The notes below the pieces were generated by a model. That model had not been told where the DNA came from. It saw nothing but the letters and a program-made list of their open reading frames with translations, and made no database searches. A DNA stretch of 64,000 nucleotides from Flavobacteriaceae bacterium PS02337 (GTDB taxonomy: Bacteria; Bacteroidota; Bacteroidia; Flavobacteriales; Flavobacteriaceae), in assembly GCA_029959285.1 (NCBI GenBank), contig JASCOE010000009.1, positions 186,001-250,000 on the forward strand, given 5' to 3'. Positions 1-7,793 of this stretch are shown piece by piece; within the stretch, counting starts at the first letter, position 1; every line of letters starts with the position of its first letter. The position numbers were made by a program, and so were the translations under genes.

Positions 1-216
1 GAAAAAGAAATCGCAGAAAAAGTGTTTGAAGAAGTTCAACCTGCATACGCCGATCCGATTGTGACGCAATTAAAACCTCTTGAAGTTTTTTACGAAGCAG
101 AAGATTATCATCAAAATTATTATAATGAAAATCAAGAAGCTGGATATTGCCAAGTTGTAATTGATCCGAAAATTCAAAAACTTAAAAAATTATACGCTGA
201 TCGATTAGCTGACTAA
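1..216 (+). CDS. msrA: Peptide-methionine (S)-S-oxide reductase MsrA, C-terminal part (5' end outside window)
   Basis: The reading frame is open from base 1 and ends at TAA 214-216, so only the last 71 residues are present. They carry the MsrA C-terminal signature: FYEAEDYHQNYY (the YHQ/NYY substrate-pocket region) followed by YCQVVIDPKIQKLKK. MsrA reduces methionine-S-sulfoxide in proteins and as free amino acid, using thioredoxin. The catalytic GCFW motif lies upstream of the window and cannot be checked. It is co-directional with selO, about 195 bp away across a large inverted repeat. Confident family call; the protein is partial only because of the window edge. Confidence 0.88.
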   Translation, partial: EKEIAEKVFEEVQPAYADPIVTQLKPLEVFYEAEDYHQNYYNENQEAGYCQVVIDPKIQKLKKLYADRLAD

Positions 217-227
217 TTTTTAGTTTA

Positions 228-387
228 GCCACAGATTAAACAGATTAAAAGGATTTTTGTTTGCCACGAATTACACGAATTTTCACTAATTTTATTTAGT
301 TGAATTTGAAAAACATTCGTGGAAATTCGTGTAATTCGTGGCAAAAAGACAAAGTAGAAAATCTTTTTAATCTGTTTAATCTGTGGC
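228..387. repeat. Long nested inverted repeat between msrA and selO
   Basis: Two nested arm pairs. The outer arm at 228-257 (GCCACAGATTAAACAGATTA and on) pairs with 360-387. The inner arm at 263-284 (GCCACGAATTACACGAATTT and on) pairs with 322-342. Both are built from short repeated words (CAGATTAAA, CACGAATT). Related copies occur at 1983-2058 and, as fragments, near 7594-7622. It could fold as a long cruciform or RNA hairpin. It contains no credible gene. Confidence 0.8.
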
Positions 388-410
388 AAAAAAAAAAAGA
401 AAGTAATAAA

Positions 411-1979
411 ATGAAAAATCTTAAAATAAATAATCGATTTACAGCAGAATTAACCGCCGATCCTGATTTAACGAATGAAATTCGTCAGGTAAAAAACACG
501 CTGTTTTCATATGTAAATCCAACAAAACCTTCAAGCCCTAAATTGATTCATGCTTCAGAAGAAGTCGCTGAATTAGTTGGAATTTCAAAAGACGAAATTC
601 AGTCAGAAGAATTTTTAAATACCTTTTCAGGAAAAGAAATTTATCCTGAAACACAGCCTTTTGCCATGTGTTATGCAGGACATCAATTTGGAAATTGGGC
701 TGGACAATTAGGCGATGGACGAGCAATAAATTTAACTGAAGTAGAACATAATAATCAGTTTTTTACACTTCAATTAAAAGGCGCTGGAAAAACACCTTAT
801 TCTAGAACCGCAGATGGTTTGGCAGTTTTACGTTCTTCAATTAGAGAATATTTATGCGCCGAAGCAATGCATAATTTAGGCGTTCCTACTACTCGATCGC
901 TTTCGCTGATTCTTTCTGGAGATCAGGTTTTAAGGGATATTTTGTATAACGGAAATCCTGCTTACGAAAAAGGCGCAATTGTTTGTCGAGTTGCTCCTTC
1001 ATTTATTCGTTTTGGAAGTTTTGAAATGCTTACTTCTAGAAATGAATTAAAAAATTTAAAACAATTTGTAGAATTTACAATCAAACAATATTTCCCTGAA
1101 ATTACAGGAGAACCAAAAGAGCAATATTTGCAGTTTTTCAAAAAAGTTGCCGATACCACTCGCGAAATGATTTTACACTGGCAACGCGTTGGGTTTGTTC
1201 ATGGCGTGATGAATACCGATAATATGTCGATTCACGGAATCACGATTGATTACGGCCCTTACGGTTGGCTAGAAAATTATGATCCAGATTGGACACCAAA
1301 TACAACAGATAGTCAAAATAGAAGATACCGTTTTGGAAATCAGCCTCAAGTGGCGCAGTGGAATTTGTTTCAATTGGCCAACGCACTTTATCCGTTAATT
1401 AATGAAGCTGCTCCTTTAGAAAAAATATTAGAATCGTTTATGACTGATTTTGAAGAAGATTATAAGGTGATGTTTTTAAGCAAATTAGGAATATTTACTT
1501 CAAGTGAATCTGATGATAAAATTATTAAAGGTTTAGAAGAAATTTTGCAGTTATCAGAAACGGATATGACAATCTTTTTTAGAAATTTAAGCCAGATTAA
1601 AAAAGAAAATTCTGTTGAACAAGCATTCGAAAAAATTGAATATGCGTTTTATTTGCCAGAAGAAATTAAAGACAAAATTCTTGATGCATGGCAAAAATGG
1701 CTTTCTGTTTATTTGAAAAGATTAAATGCAGAAACATATTCTGATGAAGAACGCGCTTCAAAAATGAATCTTATAAATCCGAAATATGTGTTGCGAAATT
1801 ATATGGCTCAATTAGCAATTGATGCTGCTGACAAAGAGGATTATTCTTTAATTGATGAATTATTTCAACTTTTAAAAAATCCTTATGATGAACAACCAGA
1901 ATCTCAAAAATGGTTTGCCAAACGCCCAGATTGGGCAAGAACTAAAGTAGGTTGTTCTATGCTTTCTTGTAGTTCTTAA
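411..1979 (+). CDS. selO: Protein adenylyltransferase SelO (YdiU/UPF0061 family)
   Basis: SelO is a pseudokinase-fold enzyme that transfers AMP from ATP to Ser/Thr/Tyr of proteins, linked to oxidative-stress defence. From the start at 411 the protein is 522 aa, near the family norm. Visible motifs: GQLGDGRA (98-105), QLKGAGKTPYSR (121-132), HGVMNTDNMS (264-273) and DYGPYGW (280-286). By alignment with characterised SelO, D270, N271 and D280 are the predicted catalytic/metal residues, and the 10-residue D-to-D spacing is kept. The C terminus reads SCSS, with Cys three residues from the end, where human SelO has selenocysteine. An upstream in-frame ATG at 300 lies inside the inverted repeat and adds 37 unrelated residues, so I start at 411 (MKNLKINNRF). 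Confidence 0.93.
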   Translation: MKNLKINNRFTAELTADPDLTNEIRQVKNTLFSYVNPTKPSSPKLIHASEEVAELVGISKDEIQSEEFLNTFSGKEIYPETQPFAMCYAGHQFGNWAGQLGDGRAINLTEVEHNNQFFTLQLKGAGKTPYSRTADGLAVLRSSIREYLCAEAMHNLGVPTTRSLSLILSGDQVLRDILYNGNPAYEKGAIVCRVAPSFIRFGSFEMLTSRNELKNLKQFVEFTIKQYFPEITGEPKEQYLQFFKKVADTTREMILHWQRVGFVHGVMNTDNMSIHGITIDYGPYGWLENYDPDWTPNTTDSQNRRYRFGNQPQVAQWNLFQLANALYPLINEAAPLEKILESFMTDFEEDYKVMFLSKLGIFTSSESDDKIIKGLEEILQLSETDMTIFFRNLSQIKKENSVEQAFEKIEYAFYLPEEIKDKILDAWQKWLSVYLKRLNAETYSDEERASKMNLINPKYVLRNYMAQLAIDAADKEDYSLIDELFQLLKNPYDEQPESQKWFAKRPDWARTKVGCSMLSCSS

Positions 1980-1982
1980 TTT

Positions 1983-2058
1983 TTTTTCGCCACGAATTCA
2001 CGAATTATTTTTTGACAATCTGTGAAGAGTGAAAATTCGTGAATTCGTGGCGGAAAAA
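1983..2058. repeat. Inverted repeat between convergent selO and ypdA
   Basis: A perfect 19-bp stem: CGCCACGAATTCACGAATT at 1988-2006 pairs with its reverse complement at 2034-2052. Same word family (CACGAATT) as the repeat at 228-387. It lies between the ends of two convergent genes and could act as a bidirectional transcript end, although the T tract is on the outer side of the left arm only. Confidence 0.75.
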
Positions 2059-3027
2059 CTATTTCGAAGTAATGCAATCCACAATCATATTGGCGTGAAT
2101 TCTTGAGTTTTCAATAAACCATTTATGCGTTTGCATGCCGCCACAGACAACGCCCGCAAGAAACAAACCTTCTACATTGGTTTCCATCGTTTCTGCATTG
2201 TAATTTGGAATTTTCAATTCATCATCAGAAAGTTGAATTCCGATATTTTCTAAGAAATTTAAATCTGGTTTGTAACCTGTCAAGGCTAAAACGAAATCAT
2301 TTTCAATTGTAATCTTTCCGTTTGGAGTTTCAATTTCAACCTCATTTTCTCTTATTTCCGTAATGTTAGACTCAAAATAAGCTTTAATGCTTCCTTCCTC
2401 AATACGGTTTTCAATATCTGGTTTTACCCAATATTTCACGCGATTATTGATTTCGTTTTTGCGAATAACCATCGTTACTTCTGCTCCTTTTCTCCAACAT
2501 TCTAAAGCGGCGTCTACAGAAGAATTATTGGCTCCAACAACTAAAACTTTTCTAAAAGCATATTCGTGAGCTTCCTTGTAATAATGACGAACTTTGGGAA
2601 GGCTTTCACCTAAAATATTCATTTCTATCGGAATATCATAAAAGCCAGTCGCAATTATCACATTTTTAGAAGTGTAGTTTTGTTTATCTGTTTTAATTTC
2701 AAAAACGTCATTTTCTATTTGGACATCAAGTACTTTTTCGAATAAATTAATATTGAATTTAAAATATCGATGAATATTTCTGTAATATTCTAAAGCTTCT
2801 TGTCGCCCAGGTTTTGGCGCTAAACAATTAAACGGAATCTCTCCAATTTCTAATCTTTCTGCAGTAGAAAAAAAAGTCATGTACAACGGATAATTAAAAA
2901 TGCTGTTTACAATCGCTCCTTTTTCAATAATTAAATAGTTTAGTTTTTTCTTTTCAGCTTCTATTGCGCAAGCTAAACCAATTGGTCCACCTCCAACAAT
3001 TATAAGGTCGTATGTTGATTCTGTCAT
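2059..3027 (-). CDS. ypdA: YpdA-family FAD/NAD(P)-dependent oxidoreductase (putative bacillithiol disulfide reductase)
   Basis: A 322-aa flavoprotein. The N-terminal FAD-binding Rossmann motif is VGGGPIGLACAIEAEKKK (about 11-28); a second dinucleotide motif, VVGANNSSVDAALECWRKGA, sits near 165-185; a C-terminal FAD signature GLFLAGVVCGG lies near 290-300. There is no CxxC redox pair, which separates the YpdA/Bdr type from thioredoxin reductases. In Firmicutes this enzyme reduces bacillithiol disulfide with NADPH, and many Bacteroidota make bacillithiol. It starts 1 bp after the stop of the CYTH gene, so the two are almost certainly co-transcribed. Family call firm; substrate inferred. Confidence 0.82.
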   Translation of the reverse strand: MTESTYDLIIVGGGPIGLACAIEAEKKKLNYLIIEKGAIVNSIFNYPLYMTFFSTAERLEIGEIPFNCLAPKPGRQEALEYYRNIHRYFKFNINLFEKVLDVQIENDVFEIKTDKQNYTSKNVIIATGFYDIPIEMNILGESLPKVRHYYKEAHEYAFRKVLVVGANNSSVDAALECWRKGAEVTMVIRKNEINNRVKYWVKPDIENRIEEGSIKAYFESNITEIRENEVEIETPNGKITIENDFVLALTGYKPDLNFLENIGIQLSDDELKIPNYNAETMETNVEGLFLAGVVCGGMQTHKWFIENSRIHANMIVDCITSK

Positions 3028-3028
3028 T

Positions 3029-3502
3029 TTATTTTTGCCAGTCTTTAAAAGGATTTTTACTTAAATAGGCATTGTAATATCTTTCGTCGTTTGTCACTTC
3101 TTCACCAAGCCATTGTGGTTTTTCAAAAGCTTCATCTTCAGAATTTAATTCAATTTCTGCCATTACTAAGCCTTCATTTTCACCATAAAATTCATCCACT
3201 TCATAAACATGAATTCCAGATTTTATTTCATAGCGAGTCTTTTCAATTTTTCCTTTTTCGCAAAGTTTCAGCAGTTCTTGCGCTTCATCTAGCGGAATTT
3301 CATTTTCCCATTCAAAACGAGACATACCGCTGCTTTGACCTATTCCTTTTATAGTTATAAACCCTTTATGACCTTTAATTCTCACTCGAACTGTACGCTC
3401 AGGAACAGAACTCAAATAGCCTTGAGCAATCTTATTTTGAGCAAAAGCTTGATTCTTAAAGTCGTCAGATTTGACAAGAAATTTTCTTTCTATTTCGACC
3501 AT
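3029..3502 (-). CDS. CYTH-domain protein (triphosphate tunnel metalloenzyme)
   Basis: About 157 aa. The N-terminal signature EIERKF fits the ExExK motif of CYTH/TTM enzymes, and alternating basic strands (VRVRIKGHKGFITIKG, SRFEWE, KTRYEI) and acidic strands (YEVDEFYGENEGLVMAEIEL) fit the eight-stranded tunnel that binds triphosphate and metal. Single-domain members are tripolyphosphatases, thiamine triphosphatases or adenylate cyclases; the substrate cannot be told here. I choose MVEIERKF at 3502 because family members normally begin there; an ATG four codons upstream (3514) is the alternative. First gene of a two-gene unit with ypdA. Confidence 0.82.
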   Translation of the reverse strand: MVEIERKFLVKSDDFKNQAFAQNKIAQGYLSSVPERTVRVRIKGHKGFITIKGIGQSSGMSRFEWENEIPLDEAQELLKLCEKGKIEKTRYEIKSGIHVYEVDEFYGENEGLVMAEIELNSEDEAFEKPQWLGEEVTNDERYYNAYLSKNPFKDWQK

Positions 3503-3653
3503 TTTATTATGCATTATTTTAATGCAAGTTACTCATTTTAATCAAGAGGTTAAAAAATAAGGAAATCAAAAATATGTTAATTCAATTTTTAGAAGACAAA
3601 TTTTAAACATTAAAATAGCTGATTATTAACACATTACGCATTAAAATTTTAGT

Positions 3654-3661
3654 TAAATTTG
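3654..3661 (+). promoter_or_regulatory. Putative -7 box before the OmpA-like gene
   Basis: TAAATTTG fits the Bacteroidota sigma-A -7 consensus TAnnTTTG, 23 bp before the ATG at 3685. No clear -33 TTG was found at the usual distance. Confidence 0.45.
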
Positions 3662-3684
3662 AGAGAATATAAACATCATCATCT

Positions 3685-4599
3685 ATGTCTAAAAAAACAC
3701 TTTATCTATTAGGCATTGCAATCACCATTATTTTAGGTACTTTCTTATATCTGAAATTCTGCTGCAACTGCCAAGAAACAACAACGGATGATGCTCCTAA
3801 AATAGTTTCCCCAGCTGTTCAAGAGCCTGAATTTGTTCCGTTTGTATTAAATGGTCCAGGAATTGAATATCAAACCCATGAAAATCTCAAGTTCCTTAAA
3901 AACAGTGCAATTTTAATTATGCCTGTAAGTGATTCTGTAACAACTGGTATTGAAAAGTTAAAAACGTTTTTGGGTTCAAATCCGAAGCAAAAAATAACGA
4001 TAACTGGTTACGCTACTTCTGATGAGACAAATTCTACAACTTTTGAAAATCTTGGTTTAGCGAGAGCTAATGATGTCAAGAATTTCTTTGTTTCGAAAGG
4101 AATGTCTGAAAATCAATTTATTACCAAAGGAGAAATTGTAGATAAATGGAAAATGACTGCAGACACACTTCTCGGACCTGCAGAATATACATTTGATACT
4201 GTAGATTCTACTGCAACTTCGACTGCTAATGATGAATGGAGCGTTTTAAAAGACAAGATAAATGCAGATCCTTTAATTCTTCATTTTAACACCAATAAAT
4301 CGAGTCAGACTTTAAATAGTGTAGAAAAACAGAAAGTAGCTGATATTAGTAAGTACTTAGAACATGTAAAAGATGCTGTTGTTCTGGCTGTTGGTCATTC
4401 TGATAATGTTGGAAATCGCGATTCTAATATTGTTTTAGGACAAAAAAGAGCTGATTTTTCTAAAGATTATCTTTCTAAAAACGGTATTGATGCGGCAAGA
4501 ATTGAAACTTCTTCTAAAGGTCCTGATGAACCAATTGGAGATAATGCCACGGCCGAAGGAAAAGCAACAAACCGCAGAACAGTTATTACAATTAAATAA
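3685..4599 (+). CDS. OmpA-family protein with an N-terminal membrane anchor
   Basis: A 304-aa protein. Residues 5-25 form one hydrophobic segment, followed by a Cys pair region (FCCNC). Two OmpA-like peptidoglycan-binding modules follow: a divergent one around 75-165 (IMPVSDSVTTGIEKLKTFLG, GYATSDETNS, LARANDVKNFF) and a better conserved one around 190-304 (ILHFNTNKSSQTL, VGHSDNVGNRDSN, LGQKRADFSKDYL, NRRTVITI). Such proteins anchor an envelope protein to peptidoglycan. Only 15 bp separate it from the next gene, so the two probably form an operon. Confidence 0.82.
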   Translation: MSKKTLYLLGIAITIILGTFLYLKFCCNCQETTTDDAPKIVSPAVQEPEFVPFVLNGPGIEYQTHENLKFLKNSAILIMPVSDSVTTGIEKLKTFLGSNPKQKITITGYATSDETNSTTFENLGLARANDVKNFFVSKGMSENQFITKGEIVDKWKMTADTLLGPAEYTFDTVDSTATSTANDEWSVLKDKINADPLILHFNTNKSSQTLNSVEKQKVADISKYLEHVKDAVVLAVGHSDNVGNRDSNIVLGQKRADFSKDYLSKNGIDAARIETSSKGPDEPIGDNATAEGKATNRRTVITIK

Positions 4600-4614
4600 T
4601 TAAAACATACGATC

Positions 4615-5160
4615 ATGAATATACCTTGTATCTTAATACCTGCTCTAGTAGGCCTAATTTGTGGAATTTTGGGTTATTTACTAGGAAAAATGAATTCGAA
4701 AAATGATGATTCACTGGCATTATCGCTTCAAGCCGATTTAGACGCTTGTAAAGCAAATTCTAGAAATTTAAATGCAAGAATTTCTACTCTAGAAGCTGAG
4801 TTAGCGGCGAAATCAAAAATTACTACTCAATCTTTTACAGCTACTGCTCCAACTGTTTCTTCTTTTGACGGCGCTTTGGCAGCAAATGTGCTAGGCAAAA
4901 AAATAAAAGAAAATGATTTGAAAATTGTAGAAGGAATTGGACCAAAAATAGAAGCTTTACTAAACAACGCTGGAATCAATTCGTGGCGCGATCTTTCTGA
5001 AGCATCAACTGAAAAACTGCAATCTGTTTTAGATGGAGGCGGCGAAAATTACGCAATCCATAATCCGAGTACTTGGGCTAGACAGGCTTTATTGGCCTAC
5101 CAAGGAAAATGGCAGGAACTGAAAGATTGGCAAAACAATCTTTTAGGAGGAAAAGAGTAA
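4615..5160 (+). CDS. Membrane-anchored coiled-coil protein with a helix-hairpin-helix-like domain
   Basis: 181 aa. An N-terminal membrane helix (about 4-25, with GLICGILGYLLGK) is followed by a coiled coil (about 30-68), a linker, and a C-terminal domain (about 95-175) with LKIVEGIGPKIEALLNNAGI, the helix-hairpin-helix pattern of the DUF4332/flap-endonuclease-like family. HhH modules bind nucleic acid or act as protein-interaction modules. It sits directly behind the OmpA-like gene, so an envelope role is plausible, but the function is not known. Confidence 0.72.
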   Translation: MNIPCILIPALVGLICGILGYLLGKMNSKNDDSLALSLQADLDACKANSRNLNARISTLEAELAAKSKITTQSFTATAPTVSSFDGALAANVLGKKIKENDLKIVEGIGPKIEALLNNAGINSWRDLSEASTEKLQSVLDGGGENYAIHNPSTWARQALLAYQGKWQELKDWQNNLLGGKE

Positions 5161-5162
5161 AA

Positions 5163-5262
5163 AAAGGTTCAGAGGTTCTGAGTTGCTAAGGGACAAAGGT
5201 TTTATATTCTGTGTCTTTACAACTTTGAACCTCTGTTACTTTGTACCTCTGTTACTTTGAAC
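5163..5262. repeat. Intergenic word repeat (GGTTCAGAGGTTCTGAG type)
   Basis: Composed of GGTTCAGAGGTTCTGAGTTG at the left and an inverted counterpart of ACTTTGAACCTCTGTTAC units at the right, the latter in two tandem near-copies. Same style as 6297-6366, 25199-25245 and 41312-41467. No gene. Confidence 0.6.
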
Positions 5263-5263
5263 C

Positions 5264-6295
5264 TTAAAAAGAATCCCATTCTTTTTCCAAATTATACCAA
5301 AGTTTTCCATTTTTAACTTCAAGCGGGCAATCTATATTATTAGTATATAAAGCTCCAGTTCCTAAACCTTGAGGCATTTTTGATTTTAAAGTAAAAGTCC
5401 ATTGCGCGATTGCATTAAGTCCAATATTACTTTCTAATGCCGATGTAATCCACCAGCCAATATTATATTTTTCAGCTAAATCAATCCATTCTTTTGTTCC
5501 TTTGAAACCACCGATAAAACTTGGTTTCAAAATAATATACTGTGGTTTTATTTCTTGCAGTAATTTTTCTTTTTCTTCGAAAGAAAATACGCCAATCAAT
5601 TCTTCGTCTAAAGCAATCGGAAATGGTGTTTCTTTACAAAGTTCAGCCATTTCTAAAATATTACCTTTTTTAACGGGTTGTTCAATACTATGAAGCTGAA
5701 ATTGATTAAGTTGATTTAATTTATCTAAAGCTTCACTTTTATCAAAAGCACCATTTGCATCGACTCTAATTTCAATCTCTTCGGGTGAAAAATGACTTCT
5801 AATAAACTGCAATAACTCTAATTCTTTTTGAAAATCGATCGCTCCAATTTTAAGTTTGATGCAATTAAAACCGGTTGCCAGTTTTTCTTCAATTTGTTCT
5901 TTCATGAAAGATTCTTCTCCCATCCAAACTAAGCCATTTATGTTAATCGAACTTATTTGTTTGGTAAAATCAGATGGAAATAAAAGATAAGGATTTTCAC
6001 TTTTCAAAGATAAAAAAGCCATTTCTACACCAAATTGAATTGAAGGAAATTCTAATAGAGAATTCCAAAGTTCAGTTTCTCCTAAATGAATATTGTCGCA
6101 AGTCCATTTTAGTTTTTCTTCATAATCTGGACGATCGTCAGCGCTTAAACCTCTTAAAATTCCACACTCGCCTATTCCTCTTTTACCATTTTCTTCGAGA
6201 ATTATAAACCAAGTTTCTTTTTCGGTCATAACGCCTCTAGAAGTTCCAGATGGACGTTTAAAATTCAGTAAATATTTATGGTAAGAAGCTTTCAT
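5264..6295 (-). CDS. menC: o-Succinylbenzoate synthase MenC
   Basis: A 343-aa enolase-superfamily enzyme that dehydrates SHCHC to o-succinylbenzoate in menaquinone synthesis. Active-site elements visible in order: CIKLKIG (catalytic Lys pair, about 145), IRVDANGAFD (metal Asp, about 177), SIEQP (metal Glu, about 200), ALDEELIG (metal Asp/Glu, about 228), YIILKPSFIGGF (catalytic Lys, about 250). The only plausible alternative is dipeptide epimerase, disfavoured by the LKPS motif and by menA, menB and menD nearby. Last gene of the minus-strand men region. Confidence 0.9.
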   Translation of the reverse strand: MKASYHKYLLNFKRPSGTSRGVMTEKETWFIILEENGKRGIGECGILRGLSADDRPDYEEKLKWTCDNIHLGETELWNSLLEFPSIQFGVEMAFLSLKSENPYLLFPSDFTKQISSININGLVWMGEESFMKEQIEEKLATGFNCIKLKIGAIDFQKELELLQFIRSHFSPEEIEIRVDANGAFDKSEALDKLNQLNQFQLHSIEQPVKKGNILEMAELCKETPFPIALDEELIGVFSFEEKEKLLQEIKPQYIILKPSFIGGFKGTKEWIDLAEKYNIGWWITSALESNIGLNAIAQWTFTLKSKMPQGLGTGALYTNNIDCPLEVKNGKLWYNLEKEWDSF

Positions 6296-6296
6296 T

Positions 6297-6366
6297 TTTT
6301 TTTAAGATGCTAAGAAAATAAGATACTAAGGCGCTAAGCTTAAGAAAAGACCTTTATATCTAAGAA
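6297..6366. repeat. Intergenic word repeat (AAGATGCTAAG type)
   Basis: Repeated words AAGATGCTAAG, AAGATACTAAG and GCGCTAAG before menC on the minus strand. Related to the repeats at 5163-5262, 25199-25245 and 41312-41467. Confidence 0.5.
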
Positions 6367-6367
6367 C

Positions 6368-7606
6368 TTAATTATACAATTTTAATATTCTTTCGAAATC
6401 TTTAGAAGGAAGTCCAGCTTTTTCAAATGCTGCAAAATCTAATTTTGTTTTTGCAATCCAACTTAAACTGTCTGTTACGTTTTGTGTTTGGTATTTTTTG
6501 TAGATTGCTTTTGCTGCGCTGTAATCGTCGCTTACTAAATACGTATGCGCCAAATTAAGTTTTATCGTCAATTCGGTATCATCAAGTTTTTCGCCTTCTA
6601 ACAATACTTTTAATGCTTTTGCATATTGTTTTGTCAAAATGTAGCAATAGCCTAATGAGCTATAATCTAGCGCAGTAGCTTTTCCCTCATTTACAATTGT
6701 ATTTAATTTAGGAATTGCTTCGTTGTATTTTTGTGTTTTTATTAAAGAAGCTGCTTGTGTTCTTAAATCGTTGAAAACATTTTTAGAAATATCGGCGTCT
6801 TTATAACAAGCATTTCCAAAATCTTTGTACACTTTTGTTTTTTCAACGGCTAATAATTTTTGAAACTCATCATATCGATATTGTTTCATAATTTTATTTA
6901 AAATACAAACACAGAAATCATCTGAATTCGCCATTTTCTGAGCCATTGTAGAAGTTTTACACAAACTTATAATTTCGTTTTTGTTGTCTTGATTCCAACC
7001 GCGGCTCAATTTTGTATCGACCCAAGGCACAACTTCTAAAACTACTTTTTGACTTAAAATCCAATTTTTGCTTTCAAAACCAAACCAAATTGTATTGATG
7101 TTTTCTTTTAGACATGAAGATCTATTCACAGATAATCTTTTGGCATCTTTACTAACAGGTTCTGCCTGAGAATAACAAGCTTTATCTATTTTACCGTCGG
7201 AAACGTATTTTTTGGCATTTTCATTTGAAGTAAAAATAGAATACGTACATTGATCATCTCCCGATATTTTTGACATTAAAAAAACTGCTCCAGCAGATCC
7301 CTGACTAACTCCAGTTGGATCTGGAATAGATTTTAATAAAGAAACCAGGCTGTTTGTCATTTCCTGATTTTTGTCTAAAAGTGTGATTCTATATACGATT
7401 TCTGTAGTTCCAACTGGTAAATCTTCTGTTGGTATAGAAATTCTATCACGAGCTGGAACCATAATTTCTTTGGTTGTTGCTCGTTCTTTGTCCCAATAAC
7501 CATCTTTTTGCGCAAATGCATTAAAAGAAAAGGTAACTAAAAGAGACAGAATTATTTTTTTGAAAGTTGAATTTTGTGAGGATGTTTTAATTGCCACAGT
7601 TTTCAC
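6368..7606 (-). CDS. Secreted TPR-repeat protein of unknown function
   Basis: 412 aa. A hydrophobic signal segment IILSLLVTFSFNAFAQ (about 18-33) follows a polar stretch of 17 residues. The middle (about 50-200) matches no fold I recognise and has several Cys residues (near 118, 144, 165, 216, 233, 235, 269). The C-terminal third (about 285-395) has tetratricopeptide-type helices: AASLIKTQKYNEAIPKL, GYCYILTKQYAKALKVL, AHTYLVSDDYSAAKAIY. Probably a periplasmic scaffold. Distance to neighbours makes its place in a men operon uncertain. Confidence 0.65.
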   Translation of the reverse strand: MKTVAIKTSSQNSTFKKIILSLLVTFSFNAFAQKDGYWDKERATTKEIMVPARDRISIPTEDLPVGTTEIVYRITLLDKNQEMTNSLVSLLKSIPDPTGVSQGSAGAVFLMSKISGDDQCTYSIFTSNENAKKYVSDGKIDKACYSQAEPVSKDAKRLSVNRSSCLKENINTIWFGFESKNWILSQKVVLEVVPWVDTKLSRGWNQDNKNEIISLCKTSTMAQKMANSDDFCVCILNKIMKQYRYDEFQKLLAVEKTKVYKDFGNACYKDADISKNVFNDLRTQAASLIKTQKYNEAIPKLNTIVNEGKATALDYSSLGYCYILTKQYAKALKVLLEGEKLDDTELTIKLNLAHTYLVSDDYSAAKAIYKKYQTQNVTDSLSWIAKTKLDFAAFEKAGLPSKDFERILKLYN

Positions 7607-7687
7607 AGATTAAAATGATTTTTTATTTTAAAAACTTCACGAAATGAATAACATAGATTGTGCCAAATAACTTTCTTATGAAAATGA

Positions 7688-7771
7688 GCGCCTAGCCCCG
7701 ATAGCAGCGATATCCTTTTGTGGCGGGGTTCGCCACAAAAGATATAGCGTATAGCTGGATTAGCTCCTTCC
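7688..7771. repeat. Structured intergenic element, copy 1
   Basis: Begins with CCTAGCCCCGATAGCAGCGA at 7691. An 11-bp apical hairpin (CTTTTGTGGCG at 7714-7724, CGCCACAAAAG at 7731-7741) follows, then GATATAGCGTATAGCTGGAT and TAGCTCCT. A second copy at 37987-38071 has the same flanks but a different hairpin sequence that still pairs. Lies between the TPR gene and the UPF0173 gene. Confidence 0.75.
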
Positions 7772-7793
7772 TTCGACTTCGCTCAGGATAAAA

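Noticed and set aside
300-410. N-terminal extension of SelO from the ATG at 300
   Set aside because: The 37 extra residues are translated from the inverted repeat and do not resemble SelO; the start at 411 gives a normal N terminus.
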